Of a stretch of DNA of 46,638 bases, positions 15,573 through 24,011 are shown one piece after another (within the stretch, counting starts at the first letter, position 1; every line of letters begins with the position of its first letter). The notes beneath the pieces were generated by a model. The model saw only the letters and a list, made by a program, of their open reading frames with translations. It was not told where the DNA came from and searched no databases. Source of the DNA: Isosphaeraceae bacterium (GTDB lineage: Bacteria; Planctomycetota; Planctomycetia; Isosphaerales; Isosphaeraceae); the NCBI GenBank assembly GCA_021324445.1, contig JAJPJC010000147.1, positions 1 to 46,638 on the forward strand. Direction: 5' to 3'. Both the position numbers and the translations under genes were made by a program.

Positions 15573-17357
15573 TCAGCCCACCGGGCTCAGCTCCGGGGAT
15601 GCGGACCCGGCCAGCTCCTCGACGCCGATCCGATCGCAGAAGTCGCCCAGCGTCTCGCCCGGCAAGCGCTCGGCCTTGAAACGGACGAACACGGGGATCA
15701 GCTCGGCGACCACCCGATCATACGGCACGTAATCCTTGAACTGGACGTTGAGCCGGTCGCCGAGGGTGCGCCCGCCCAGAAAGATCGTGTAGGTCCCTGG
15801 TCCCGGCGTACCGTCCGGCTGGACGTGGGCCGAGCGCCCCACCAGTCCGATATCGGCGTTATACGGCCGGGCGCAGCCATTCGGGCAGCCGGTCATCCGC
15901 ACGGTGAACCGCTCCCCCTCCAGGCCCAGCCGGGCCAGCTCGACCTCCAGCTCGTCGAGGACGCCGGGCAAGGCGCGCTCGGCCTCGGTCACCGCCAGGC
16001 CGCAGGTCGGCAGGGCCGGGCAGGCCATCGACCAGCGCCGCACGGCCGAGATCTGCTCGACCGTGGCGATGCCGTACTCCGCCAGCCATCGCTCGATCTC
16101 CGGCCGCCAGGACGGCTCGATGTCCTTGAGCAAGATCGACTGCTGGCAGGTCAGCCGTCCGGGCGTGCGGTATCGCTCGAAGAACGCCCGCAGGCCGCTC
16201 GCGAGGCGATAGTCTCCCTCGTCCTTGATCCGGCCATTCTCGACCGGGATGCCCAGGAAGAGCTTGCCATCCCCCTGGCGTTGCCAGCCCAGATGGTCCT
16301 CGACGCCGCGGACCGAGACCGGCTTGGGGTCCGCGACCGGATGTCCCAGATACTCTTCGATCTTGGCCCGGAAGGCTGGCAGACCCCAGTCGTGGATGAT
16401 GTATTTCAGCCGGGCGCGCTTCCGGTCCGATCGGTTGCCGAAATCGCGGAACACCTTCAGGACCGCCTCGCCGATCTCGAGCACGTTGGCCCGGTCGACG
16501 TAGCACAGCGGGACGCCCAGGAAGGGGAAGGTCTTCTGCGCACTGGGGGTCGTCCCCAGGCCGCCGCCGACCAGGACGTTGTAGCCCACCAGCCGTCCGT
16601 CAACCACGATTCCGAGGTACCCGAGATCGTTGGCATGGATGTCGATGCAGTTGTCCTCAGGTAACCCGAATCCCGTTTTGAATTTGCGCGGCAGGTACGT
16701 CTTCCCGTACAGCGGCTCGACCGGATCGTCACCGGGCGTGGGAACCAGGGCCGCGCCGGCCGCCGGCAACGATTCGACCTTCTCGCCGTCGAGCCAGATC
16801 TCCCAGTAGCCCGAGGACCGCGGGGCGCAATGGGCGGCCCAGCGCACCGCGTCGGTCTGGAGCTGGTCGCGGACGGCATCGGCGATTGGGGCCGGGCAGC
16901 AGAGCACATTTCGCTCCACGTCGCCGCAGGCCGCCAGGGTCGACAAGAGGCTCTCGTTGATCCGTCGGATCGTGCGCTTCAAGTCCTCCTTCAGGACCCC
17001 GTGGAGCTGAAACTCCTGGCGCGTGGTGATCCGCAACGTGCCGTTGCCGACGGTCTGGGCCAGGCGATCGCAAACCAAATATTGCTCGGCAGTCAACCGA
17101 CCCCCCACGATCCGGACCCGGACCATGAACTGATGGGCCTTTTCCTTGCCTTCCTTCTTCAGCTTGCCGCGCAGGTCGCGATCGTCCTGCTGGTAGGAGC
17201 CGTGGAATTTCAGGACCGATGCGGCTTCCTCCGAGAAGTGCGCGGAGCCGTTGTCCACCTCGTCGGCCACAAAGGTCTTGAGGTACCCGCTGGCCAGCTT
17301 GATCGCTTCCAGCTTGCTCGGCTTGCCACTGCCGCCCGTTTTGGTCGGCTCCATCAC
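15573..17357 (-). CDS. Assimilatory sulfite reductase hemoprotein (CysI/Sir type)
   Basis: A 594-residue siroheme/[4Fe-4S] enzyme that reduces sulfite to sulfide (six electrons) for cysteine synthesis. The cluster ligands are present as C-x5-C (C446 and C452 in ACPALPTCGLAVTE) and C-x3-C (C491 and C495 in TGCPNGCARPYNADIG). The N-terminal domain includes the siroheme-contact segments LRITTRQEFQLHG (108-120) and ERNVLCCPAPI. Two repeated half-domains, each a ferredoxin-like plus nitrite/sulfite reductase fold, fit the length. The flavoprotein partner CysJ is not in the window. The sequence cannot show whether electrons come from a separate CysJ or from ferredoxin. The start ATG 17357 is followed by a second ATG one codon on; either could be used. 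Confidence 0.92.
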   Translation of the reverse strand: MMEPTKTGGSGKPSKLEAIKLASGYLKTFVADEVDNGSAHFSEEAASVLKFHGSYQQDDRDLRGKLKKEGKEKAHQFMVRVRIVGGRLTAEQYLVCDRLAQTVGNGTLRITTRQEFQLHGVLKEDLKRTIRRINESLLSTLAACGDVERNVLCCPAPIADAVRDQLQTDAVRWAAHCAPRSSGYWEIWLDGEKVESLPAAGAALVPTPGDDPVEPLYGKTYLPRKFKTGFGLPEDNCIDIHANDLGYLGIVVDGRLVGYNVLVGGGLGTTPSAQKTFPFLGVPLCYVDRANVLEIGEAVLKVFRDFGNRSDRKRARLKYIIHDWGLPAFRAKIEEYLGHPVADPKPVSVRGVEDHLGWQRQGDGKLFLGIPVENGRIKDEGDYRLASGLRAFFERYRTPGRLTCQQSILLKDIEPSWRPEIERWLAEYGIATVEQISAVRRWSMACPALPTCGLAVTEAERALPGVLDELEVELARLGLEGERFTVRMTGCPNGCARPYNADIGLVGRSAHVQPDGTPGPGTYTIFLGGRTLGDRLNVQFKDYVPYDRVVAELIPVFVRFKAERLPGETLGDFCDRIGVEELAGSASPELSPVG

Positions 17358-17597
17358 GATTCTCCGGCCGCCTCCAGGAACTGGCCTCCTCCGCTCACCA
17401 TCAACCCCTCCGAGCAGACCAGCCCCCTCGAAAGTTCAGTTTGTGCATCAAGATGGTGATCTTTGATTGTAGGGAGTGGACCCCGGGAAATCAACGGGCC
17501 GTCGGCAGGAGGTGAATCCCACCAGCCCGAAGCGCTCGCGAGTGCAGAGCTGGTCTCGGCCAGAATGCACTCGCTGGCGCTGCGGGCTCGTACCGGT

Positions 17598-18779
17598 TCA
17601 GGGGCGCGGGACCTCGATCGGTTGTTCGAGGACTTGCCCTTCCTTCTTGGCGGCCTCGTCTTTCTTGCGCTGGGCTTGCATGGCAATCCCCTGGTCGAGC
17701 ATGCGGACGATCATCTCGGTGCTGTCGTCGACCTGGGCGGTGGGCGGGGCCGTGAACGCGAATTGTTCGATGCGGATCGTCGCATTGAGTTTCACGTTGG
17801 TGTATTCCAGGGTGATCTTGGTCGGGACGGGCTGCTCGATCGAGCTCTTGGAGCCGATCCTGCGACCATCGGGCCCCACTTTGCGGGTGTCGAAGAGTAC
17901 GGAGACGGGCCGGCCCCTCAGTTCGAGTTTGTACGGCCAGCCGTCGTCCTTGCCCAGGTAGAGCCTGACGTCGCTGGGGATGTAAGGGGGCAATAATCCA
18001 TTCTGCGGCACGGGCCGCCCGTCCGGTCCTGCCAGACCCTGGCGGTTCCTCCAGGTTCCGTGGAGGATCCACACTTTCTTGCCTCCGAGTTCGCCCTCCT
18101 CTTTGAGGTCGAAGCGAACGGCGCGGCGCAGGCCGACCAGGAGCGTCTCCGGCCCGCCGAGCCCCATCTGGGTCATCGCCTGCTCCCTGATCTTGGGGTC
18201 AAGATCAGGCGAGTTCAGGCGCTCCAGGACCGGCTTGACGCTGAACTTGCGATAGATCTGGGATTCCAGCACTTGCTGATAATCCCAGAAGGTCTCCCCA
18301 TCACAGACCTGGAGGGTGGTCCCGCCGGTATCTGGGAGTCCGCTGACGGTCAGGAGGAGGTAGACGCGCGAATGGGGGGCCTTGAGATAGCGCCCCTTGA
18401 GGGTCACCCGCTCTTTGAGCATCTGGACGTCTTCGATCAGGTCGGCCGCCACCGATTGGAGCTTGGCGATCTTGGCGCGGGCTTCATCGATGAGCTTCTC
18501 GACAGGCGTCGGGGGCTCTTCGGCGTCCTTCTTGGCCGGGGGCTCCGGAGCCGGCACAGCCCCGGGAATGTTGGGCGTGCCCAAGCCCTTGGGCGAGACC
18601 GCGCCGACCTGGGGCGGGGGGGTGGGGGTGGCCTGGGCCGACGCCGGCCCGCTGGAGAGTCCGGCGAGGATCGCCAGCGCCAGCACCAGCGAGGTGCCCA
18701 AGAGACAAACACTGATCCGCGCGAACCGGAGACGACCACGACGGCCGGCCACCTGCCGCAGCGACGACGTCTGAGTCAT
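17598..18779 (-). CDS. Secreted TIGR03009-like (LolA-fold-like) planctomycete protein
   Basis: A 393-residue exported protein. An N-terminal signal segment (FARISVCLLGTSLVLALAIL ending in ASA) is followed by a proline-rich linker and a folded domain from about residue 95. The DGETFWDYQQVLESQIYRKF and TQMGLGGPETLLVGLRRAVRF segments, the W-I-L-H-G-T-W strand and late DVRLYLGKDDGWPYKLEL fit the planctomycete family that pipelines label TIGR03009, which has a LolA/LppX-like lipoprotein-carrier fold. The family assignment is from memory. The probable role is in envelope lipid or lipoprotein handling, unproven. ATG 18779 is chosen because it begins the signal region; the frame extends further upstream with no such feature. 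The C-terminus is lysine-rich. Confidence 0.75.
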   Translation of the reverse strand: MTQTSSLRQVAGRRGRLRFARISVCLLGTSLVLALAILAGLSSGPASAQATPTPPPQVGAVSPKGLGTPNIPGAVPAPEPPAKKDAEEPPTPVEKLIDEARAKIAKLQSVAADLIEDVQMLKERVTLKGRYLKAPHSRVYLLLTVSGLPDTGGTTLQVCDGETFWDYQQVLESQIYRKFSVKPVLERLNSPDLDPKIREQAMTQMGLGGPETLLVGLRRAVRFDLKEEGELGGKKVWILHGTWRNRQGLAGPDGRPVPQNGLLPPYIPSDVRLYLGKDDGWPYKLELRGRPVSVLFDTRKVGPDGRRIGSKSSIEQPVPTKITLEYTNVKLNATIRIEQFAFTAPPTAQVDDSTEMIVRMLDQGIAMQAQRKKDEAAKKEGQVLEQPIEVPRP

Positions 18780-19334
18780 GTTTGGAAGGACTCCCGGTAC
18801 AGGTCTTTGGCGAAAATCCCCTCTCCCCGGAGACCCGTTTCGGGTCGTGCCGGTTGGGCCCTTGAGGGAGTCGCGCATCCGGCAGGAGTTGGTCCGATTA
18901 TCAAGCATGATCAGGATGTAGGGCAATTCCTCAAGGGTTGGAAAGGAATGCCCGATCATAATCGCTGGGCGTCAGGAGACGCAAGTCCGGCAGACGGTCC
19001 GGAAGCGACGTGACGAGAACCGCTCTGAGCCGCCGGCGATCGATCCAGGGGCATCCGCGCGGGGTTTCGGCCGAGTCGAGTCTTCGAGGTCCGGGTCCGG
19101 ATGAGGTCGACTCGATTCGATCGGCGCAGTGGGCCGGTCGAACCGAACCGGCGTGCACACCCCGTCCGACCAGAGGACTCCACTCGGCCCGGCTCGGCCC
19201 AATCCGACCGCGGCCGAGGCGGTCACGGTGGCTGTTAGGATGACAAGCATTCTCCCCGCTCGAGGGATGCGGACGCTCCGGGCCACACCTGGGCCGGGCC
19301 GGCCGGATTCGTCCGAGGGAGCTGGAGGATTTCC
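18780..19334. other. 555-bp divergent intergenic region
   Basis: Lies between the starts of the secreted proteins at 18779 (minus) and 19335 (plus), so it should hold both promoters. I see several GAGTC/TCGAC short motifs around 19070-19125 but no array, no convincing gene and no confident -35/-10 pair. Confidence 0.5.
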
Positions 19335-20294
19335 ATGCAAGCGTTTGGAATGCTGCTGCTGGCGGCGGCGACCGCCGGCGACGGATTCGGATATAGCGAG
19401 CCGGGGGTCCGGCTCAAGAAATGGCTGCGACCGCACGTGGTCACCAGTGCCGAGGCTCCCGGTCCGCCGATGTACGCGGCCGGCGCGGCGGGCCTGGGCG
19501 GGCCGATGGGGGCGGCCCCGGGCCGCCGCTTCGTCAGCACGCGGAGCCAGATCTATTTCCTCGACCCCGACGGCATGCAGATCGGCTGGCAGACCGGTGC
19601 CACCGGTCCCAACGGCGAGCGGGCCTACCTGCCCGCCCAACTGACCGTGCCGGCACGCTACAACTTCAATCAGGGCTATATCTATCGCCTGAAGCTCACC
19701 AACATCCCGGGCCGACCCGGCGCGTCGCTCTACCCGACCATCGAGGTGGCCCCGACGACTCCGGCCACCGACGCCTACCTGGCCCATAACGCCATCCCGG
19801 TCCAGTTCACCGCCGAGGACTTCGATCAGGTGCTCAACGGCGGCAACTTCGTGACCAAGGTCATCTATCTTCCCGACCCCAAGTTCCAGGAGCTGGCCGT
19901 CTCGGGAGTCGAGACTCTGGTCTCGACCCGGCTGGAGCCGGGCGTCGACCCGATCCTCGAGGCCGACAAGCGCGGGACGATCCTGTTAATCGTCCGGCTC
20001 GGTGCCATCGACCTGGAGATGCCGGGCGGTGGTTCGGTCCTGGGCGGCGGCGTGGCGCCGCCGACCGTGCCCGGCGGCGCCGTCACCCAGCCGATGCCGG
20101 CCGGCGCACCCGGCACGGTCGAGTTGCCGCCGGGCGCCTTGCCGCCGGGGGCCACCCCGATGCCACCCCCGGCCCCGGGGACGGTCGTGCTCGATCCGCC
20201 GGCGCCGGCCCCCGCCCCGGCTGGACCCACTGTTGTGACCACGCCCGCGGCTCCCGCTCCCCCCGCCGTCGTACCGCCGGTCCCCAAGCCCTGA
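19335..20294 (+). CDS. Secreted protein with beta-rich domain and proline-rich tail
   Basis: A 319-residue protein. The N-terminus ([20 protein letters not shown]) looks like a short signal peptide. The folded domain (about 65-225) includes [28 protein letters not shown], a [16 protein letters not shown] segment and [11 protein letters not shown]. The same domain occurs in the next gene (20765-22594) as YRLRIANIPERPGVELFPVIEV, PFTRDDFDPVLDQG and LVTKVIYLEDP, so the two are paralogues. The last 90 residues are Pro/Ala/Gly-rich, probably disordered and possibly cell-wall spanning. It starts 10 bp after a GAGGATTT site. The family is known to me only as planctomycete secreted proteins of unknown function. 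Confidence 0.75.
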   Translation: MQAFGMLLLAAATAGDGFGYSEPGVRLKKWLRPHVVTSAEAPGPPMYAAGAAGLGGPMGAAPGRRFVSTRSQIYFLDPDGMQIGWQTGATGPNGERAYLPAQLTVPARYNFNQGYIYRLKLTNIPGRPGASLYPTIEVAPTTPATDAYLAHNAIPVQFTAEDFDQVLNGGNFVTKVIYLPDPKFQELAVSGVETLVSTRLEPGVDPILEADKRGTILLIVRLGAIDLEMPGGGSVLGGGVAPPTVPGGAVTQPMPAGAPGTVELPPGALPPGATPMPPPAPGTVVLDPPAPAPAPAGPTVVTTPAAPAPPAVVPPVPKP

Positions 20295-20451
20295 TCAGAC
20301 GGCCCACGGACGGTAACGTCCTCGGGTGGACCTCGCGCCTGGGCGGGGTCCACCCGGTCTCGAGTCCGGAGCCCCGACCGAGGGAAAGCCCCCGCCGGGA
20401 AGCCGGGGATCCTCGGTATGAGTGTCTGTCCCGGAAGGGTTGGAAATCGCT

Positions 20452-20528
20452 GTCGTAGGGTGGGTGAAACCCACCGATCATCAAGGCTGCCAAGGTCTTC
20501 CGTTGGTGAGTTGCACCCGCCCTACAAC
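20452..20528. repeat. 77-bp dispersed inverted-repeat element, copy 1
   Basis: The element begins GTAGGGTGGGTGAAACCCACC and ends with a variant of the complementary arm (GTGAGTTGCACCCGCCCTACAAC). The middle contains AAGGTCTTCCG. It matches, in the opposite orientation and with a few changes, the copy at 46562-46638. The arms can form a long hairpin. The surrounding gap (20295-20764) otherwise holds only the heptamer tract at 20617-20680. Confidence 0.85.
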
Positions 20529-20616
20529 TGTCAGACCGGGCTTCTGAGACAGACTCTGAGAACGCGCATTCCAGCTGGAAACTGGATTTTCATGAGTACA
20601 ATAAGTTAGCATTTTT

Positions 20617-20680
20617 TGGAATCTGGAATCTGGAATCGGAAATCTCGCATTTGGAATCTCGAATTTGGAATTTGGAATCG
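20617..20680. repeat. GGAATCT/GGAATTT heptamer tract
   Basis: An array of short units around TTGGAATCTGGAATCTGGAAT, continuing with TTTGGAATCTCGAATTTGGAA. It lies in the gap before the DUF11-type secreted protein and is much more AT-rich than the flanking DNA. A related tract is at 34149-34213. Confidence 0.85.
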
Positions 20681-20764
20681 AGAGTGTGGTCGACGGCTGA
20701 GCGGCGGTGGTTGGGGAATCCCGGATCCCCGACGACAGATTCACTCCGATCAGGAAGCGTGACG

Positions 20765-22594
20765 ATGAGCCAGCACGGAACGAACGGCCAGGATGGCCGG
20801 ATTGCCAGGACGGACCCGCGGGGCGCCGGTTGGACGCTCGCGGTTCTATTGGGGGTGGCCTTGGTACCCGTCCAGGCCCAGCGGCCCCCGGGTCCCCGGC
20901 CGCCGGTCGTCGCCCCGACGGTGGTGCCGGCCCCGGGAGTTCCCCCGGCGGCGGGCCCGGCCGGCGACGCGGCCGGGACGGCGGTCGTGGCCCCGGCCAC
21001 CGGAGCCGCAGGGGTTGCGGCCCCGGTGAGCGTCCTCCCGCCGGACGTGCAGGTCGTCCGGTTCCAGGGGCCCGAAGGACTGGCCATCGAGGTCCTCGGC
21101 CCGTCGCCCAGCCCGATCCCCACGGGGGACCACGGCGGGGTTCTCACCGTCGGCCTGCGGCGGGGAGTCGGGTATCGGCTGCGGATCGCCAACATCCCCG
21201 AGCGGCCGGGGGTCGAGCTCTTCCCCGTGATCGAGGTCGTCGGCCACCTGCATCGGCCCGCGGACCTCGACCCCGGGAAATACCCGATCCGGGTCCCGTT
21301 TACTCGGGACGATTTCGACCCGGTCCTGGACCAGGGCCGGCTGGTGACCAAGGTGATCTACCTGGAGGATCCGGACCAGGCGTTGCCGTTCCGGATGGCC
21401 AGGGACCAGATCCCGGTCGTGACGCTCAACCCGACGGAGCATCCCTTGCGGGTCGCCGCGGCGCTGGGCCGGCCGATGGCAATCGTGCGGCTGGGGGGCC
21501 GGCGTCCCACGGTCGAGGAAGTGGACGCCGGTGCGGCCGGTGACCTCGGCCTGGATTGGGCCGCGGGGATGGGGGCCGGCCCCTGCCCGTTCCTGACGCA
21601 GGACGGGACGCGCTGCCCCATGGTCGCCGGCCCGGCCTGCACGGCCGCACCGCCGGCACCCGCCCCGCCGCGGCTGCCGCGCGACGAGTATCTTTGTGAC
21701 GGCGGCGACCGGGGCGTCCCCGCCGCGATCGGCAGCGACGGCCGCATGGGCGGCATCGATCCGCGCGACGCCGTCGTCCGCTTCGACATCGGCCTGGGGG
21801 ATCGGGTCAAGCCACGCGTCCTGCCGACGAATGTGGTCTGTGTGTATGCGCCGCGGTTCGCCGAGGTGCGCGTCACCACCGCAACGAATCAAACCATCGA
21901 CGTGCAGGGCCCGCGCGCCGGCATCGCCATCGAGACGGCCCGGATCGCCCGTGCGCAGGCCCAGCCCCGGCGACTGGTGCAGAACCAGTCCGCCGAGCTG
22001 GCCCGCAACCGCGAGCGGGCCACGGGATTCAAGGGGCGGCTCCAGGCCGGCGAGGAGTCGAACAATCGCGGACCCGGCGGCTTCGAGAATGTGACCCAGC
22101 TCTCGTCCAGCTTTCAGACCGAGGGCCCCGAGCTGGCCCGCAACCGTCAGAAGGCCGGCCTGATGAAGGAGCGGGTCCGGCTCGTGGGCATCAAGACCGC
22201 CGAGTCGCCCGTGGTCACGGGGGTCATCGAAGGGGCCGGCGAGATGGTCCGCGTGTGGACCCCCAAGCATTTGACCGGTGTCGAGACCCCGCCCAACCTG
22301 CCGGGCCTGGCCGTCATCAAGCGGGTCAGCGCGGCCGAGGCCGAGCCGGGCGATACCCTGACCTTCATGATCTTCTACCGCAACATGGGCAACACGCCGA
22401 TCCGCTCGGTCGCCATCGCCGACAGCCTGGTCCCGCGCCTGGAGTACGTCAAGGGGACCTCGCGCGGCCCCGAGGGAACGGCCTTCACCACCGCCGTCAA
22501 CCGCGTCGGCTCGACCGAGCTCCGCTGGCAGCTCCCGGGCGTCATCGCGCCTGGCGCATCGGGCCACGTCTCGTTCCAGGCGATCGTGAGATAA
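20765..22594 (+). CDS. Secreted protein with paralogous beta domain and C-terminal DUF11 domain
   Basis: A 609-residue exported protein. ATG 20765 begins a signal region (GWTLAVLLGVALVPVQAQ) followed by a Pro/Gly-rich linker. Residues about 90-260 hold the domain shared with the upstream gene (19335-20294), including YRLRIANIPERPGVELFPVI. A middle segment has ARFAEVRVTTATNQTIDV, and the C-terminal 90 residues (KRVSAAEAEPGDTLTFMI...GNTPIRSVAIADSLV) form a DUF11 (CARDB/Ig-like) repeat found in cell-surface proteins. The frame is open upstream of 20765 through the repeat region, but without a plausible start. The two paralogues appear to be a tandem surface-protein pair. Function unknown; attachment to the envelope is likely. 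Confidence 0.8.
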   Translation: MSQHGTNGQDGRIARTDPRGAGWTLAVLLGVALVPVQAQRPPGPRPPVVAPTVVPAPGVPPAAGPAGDAAGTAVVAPATGAAGVAAPVSVLPPDVQVVRFQGPEGLAIEVLGPSPSPIPTGDHGGVLTVGLRRGVGYRLRIANIPERPGVELFPVIEVVGHLHRPADLDPGKYPIRVPFTRDDFDPVLDQGRLVTKVIYLEDPDQALPFRMARDQIPVVTLNPTEHPLRVAAALGRPMAIVRLGGRRPTVEEVDAGAAGDLGLDWAAGMGAGPCPFLTQDGTRCPMVAGPACTAAPPAPAPPRLPRDEYLCDGGDRGVPAAIGSDGRMGGIDPRDAVVRFDIGLGDRVKPRVLPTNVVCVYAPRFAEVRVTTATNQTIDVQGPRAGIAIETARIARAQAQPRRLVQNQSAELARNRERATGFKGRLQAGEESNNRGPGGFENVTQLSSSFQTEGPELARNRQKAGLMKERVRLVGIKTAESPVVTGVIEGAGEMVRVWTPKHLTGVETPPNLPGLAVIKRVSAAEAEPGDTLTFMIFYRNMGNTPIRSVAIADSLVPRLEYVKGTSRGPEGTAFTTAVNRVGSTELRWQLPGVIAPGASGHVSFQAIVR

Positions 22595-22604
22595 AGAAGG
22601 TGTG

Positions 22605-22730
22605 TTGTTGCGGCAAGGTCTCCTGATCTTGCCACCCCACCCGACGACCGGGGGTCTCCTGGCGTCAGCCCGGCCGGGAGACCTCCGGTCCGCCCCGCGG
22701 CGGGGTCGGGAGACCCGCGCCGAACGGAGC
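22605..22730. repeat. Inverted GGTCTCC/GGAGACC-rich intergenic element
   Basis: The element contains GGTCTCCTGATCTTGCC near its left end, GGGGTCTCCTGGCG, then the inverted forms CGGGAGACC (twice) and a GGCGGGGTCGGGAGACCC end. The two orientations can pair. It lies directly next to the broken beta-helix fragments. Confidence 0.6.
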
Positions 22731-22739
22731 TGATGAACT

Positions 22740-22845
22740 TCAAGTGGGCATCGCGGTCTTGGATCGGATGGTGCTCTTGAAGGTTCCGTAAGGGATGTCG
22801 ACCCCGCTGACGCTGCCGCCGGCGCGGATGTTCGCGTTGATCAGC
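22740..22845 (-). pseudogene. Fragment of a secreted beta-helix protein, inverted relative to its neighbour
   Basis: On the minus strand the last 35 codons before a stop at 22740 read GGLINANIRAGGSVSGVDIP followed by YGTFKSTIRSKTAMPT, in the style of the repeat-rich ends of planctomycete parallel beta-helix proteins. Upstream of about 22845 this frame turns into antisense of the plus-strand fragment at 22842-23802. It is therefore a cut-off gene end at an inversion or recombination joint. Confidence 0.45.
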
Positions 22846-23802
22846 CCGCCCTGGCCGGCAACCTGATCGGCGCGTCCGGAGCGGGGAACCTCATCTCGAC
22901 CAACCTCGGCGACGGCGTGGCGATCCAGGGGGTCGCCGCGACTCAGAACGCGGTCGCCAGCAACCACATGGGCACGGGCCCCGGCGGCGGCTACGTGTTC
23001 GGGACCGGGGACCCAGGCAACACGGGCGACGGCGTGGACATCCAGAACGCCGCGTCGAACTCGATCGGCGGCACCGCCCGCGGCGCCGGCAACGTGATCT
23101 CGGACAACGCCATGGCCGGCGGCTCGATCACCGGCAGCGCGGCCATCAGCAACGAGCGTCGCCAACTACGGTCGCTACATCCTCACGGCCGGTCCCGGCG
23201 GTGTCTTCGTACCCGACGCCGTTGGCTCGACGGCGATTGCTGCGGCGATCCACAACCCCGCGAACCTGACCGTGACCGGGATCCCCGGCTCCGCGTTGCC
23301 CCTGAACCAGCTCTACCGGATCGTGATCGACGGGCAGACGAGCGGGCTCCTGAACAACGGTGTGACCGACGCCAACGGCAACCTCCTCGCCGGCTCGGAC
23401 GGAATCGCCGGTACGCCGTTCGTGGCGACGGTGGGCGTCGGGACCCGGCTGGTCTACACCGACGGCTCGGGCAACGTCGTGTCGCTCCGGCTGAGCCGAG
23501 GCGGGCTGATGGAGCTGACCCAGGCACCCAACGGCGAGATTCAGCAGCTCAAGCTGGTCGGGACCGTGCCGAACAAGAGCACCTTGACCGGCTCGGTGCG
23601 CCACGGCCGCCGCGCGGGCCGGACGGCATTGCCTCCCATCACGGGTTCAACCGGGGTGCGCCTCCGACTCAATCCGCGCGCGTTTGCCGAACCCCAGGTC
23701 GTGCCGTCCGCGATCGTCGACCAGGCCGAGACCTCCGCCCGCATCGTCCTGGCTGCTCCGGGATCTCCCCGGCCGTTCGCGCGCCACCACCGGCGGCGGT
23801 GA
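22842..23802 (+). pseudogene. Frameshifted remnant of a beta-helix surface protein
   Basis: From 22842 one frame reads beta-helix repeats (AGNLIGASGAGNLISTNLGD, and NSIGGTARGAGNVISDNAM) of the PbH1/NosD-like N-x-I-G-G...G-A-G-N-V-I-S type used in large planctomycete surface proteins. Near 23150-23158 the coding shifts to another frame, which continues ANYGRYILTAGPGGVFVPDA, then SALPLNQLYRIVIDG and LRLSRGGLMELTQAPNG, to a stop at 23800-23802. No start codon or signal peptide precedes the first part, and the upstream side is joined to the inverted fragment at 22740-22845. It is a degraded end of a much longer gene. Confidence 0.7.
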
Positions 23803-23824
23803 ACTAACCAAGGAGAATTCTCAT

Positions 23825-23883
23825 GTAGGTCAGGCTGTCCAGCCTGACATCTCCGGAGCGTCAGGCTGGATCGCCAGACCTAC
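23825..23883. repeat. Hairpin element with TAGGTCAGGCT arms
   Basis: Two nested hairpins: inner GTCAGGCTGTCCAGCCTGAC and outer GTAGGTC...AGACCTAC. The arm sequence GTAGGTCAGGCT is the same as in the array at 28567-28705. It sits between the beta-helix remnant and the promoter of the DUF1501 gene. Confidence 0.85.
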
Positions 23884-23907
23884 CGTCTTGCCGGCGCAAG
23901 AGCGTTG

Positions 23908-23936
23908 TTGAACATCCGTCAAATCTGGGGTATCGT
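23908..23936 (+). promoter_or_regulatory. Sigma-70-like promoter for the DUF1501 gene
   Basis: TTGAAC (23908-23913) and TATCGT (23931-23936) with an optimal 17-bp spacing, about 75 bp upstream of the ATG at 24012. It fits the consensus reasonably, and the position fits the downstream gene. Confidence 0.45.
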
Positions 23937-24011
23937 GTCACCTGGAGTGGATCGATCCTGATTGCACGGATCACCGCCGTCGGGTTGATCGCCACAGGGT
24001 GAGGCACGACC

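Noticed and set aside
20846..22567. A 573-codon minus-strand frame opposite the DUF11 protein.
   Set aside because: The plus strand has a signal peptide and a domain shared with the upstream paralogue; the minus frame is the complement with no motif.
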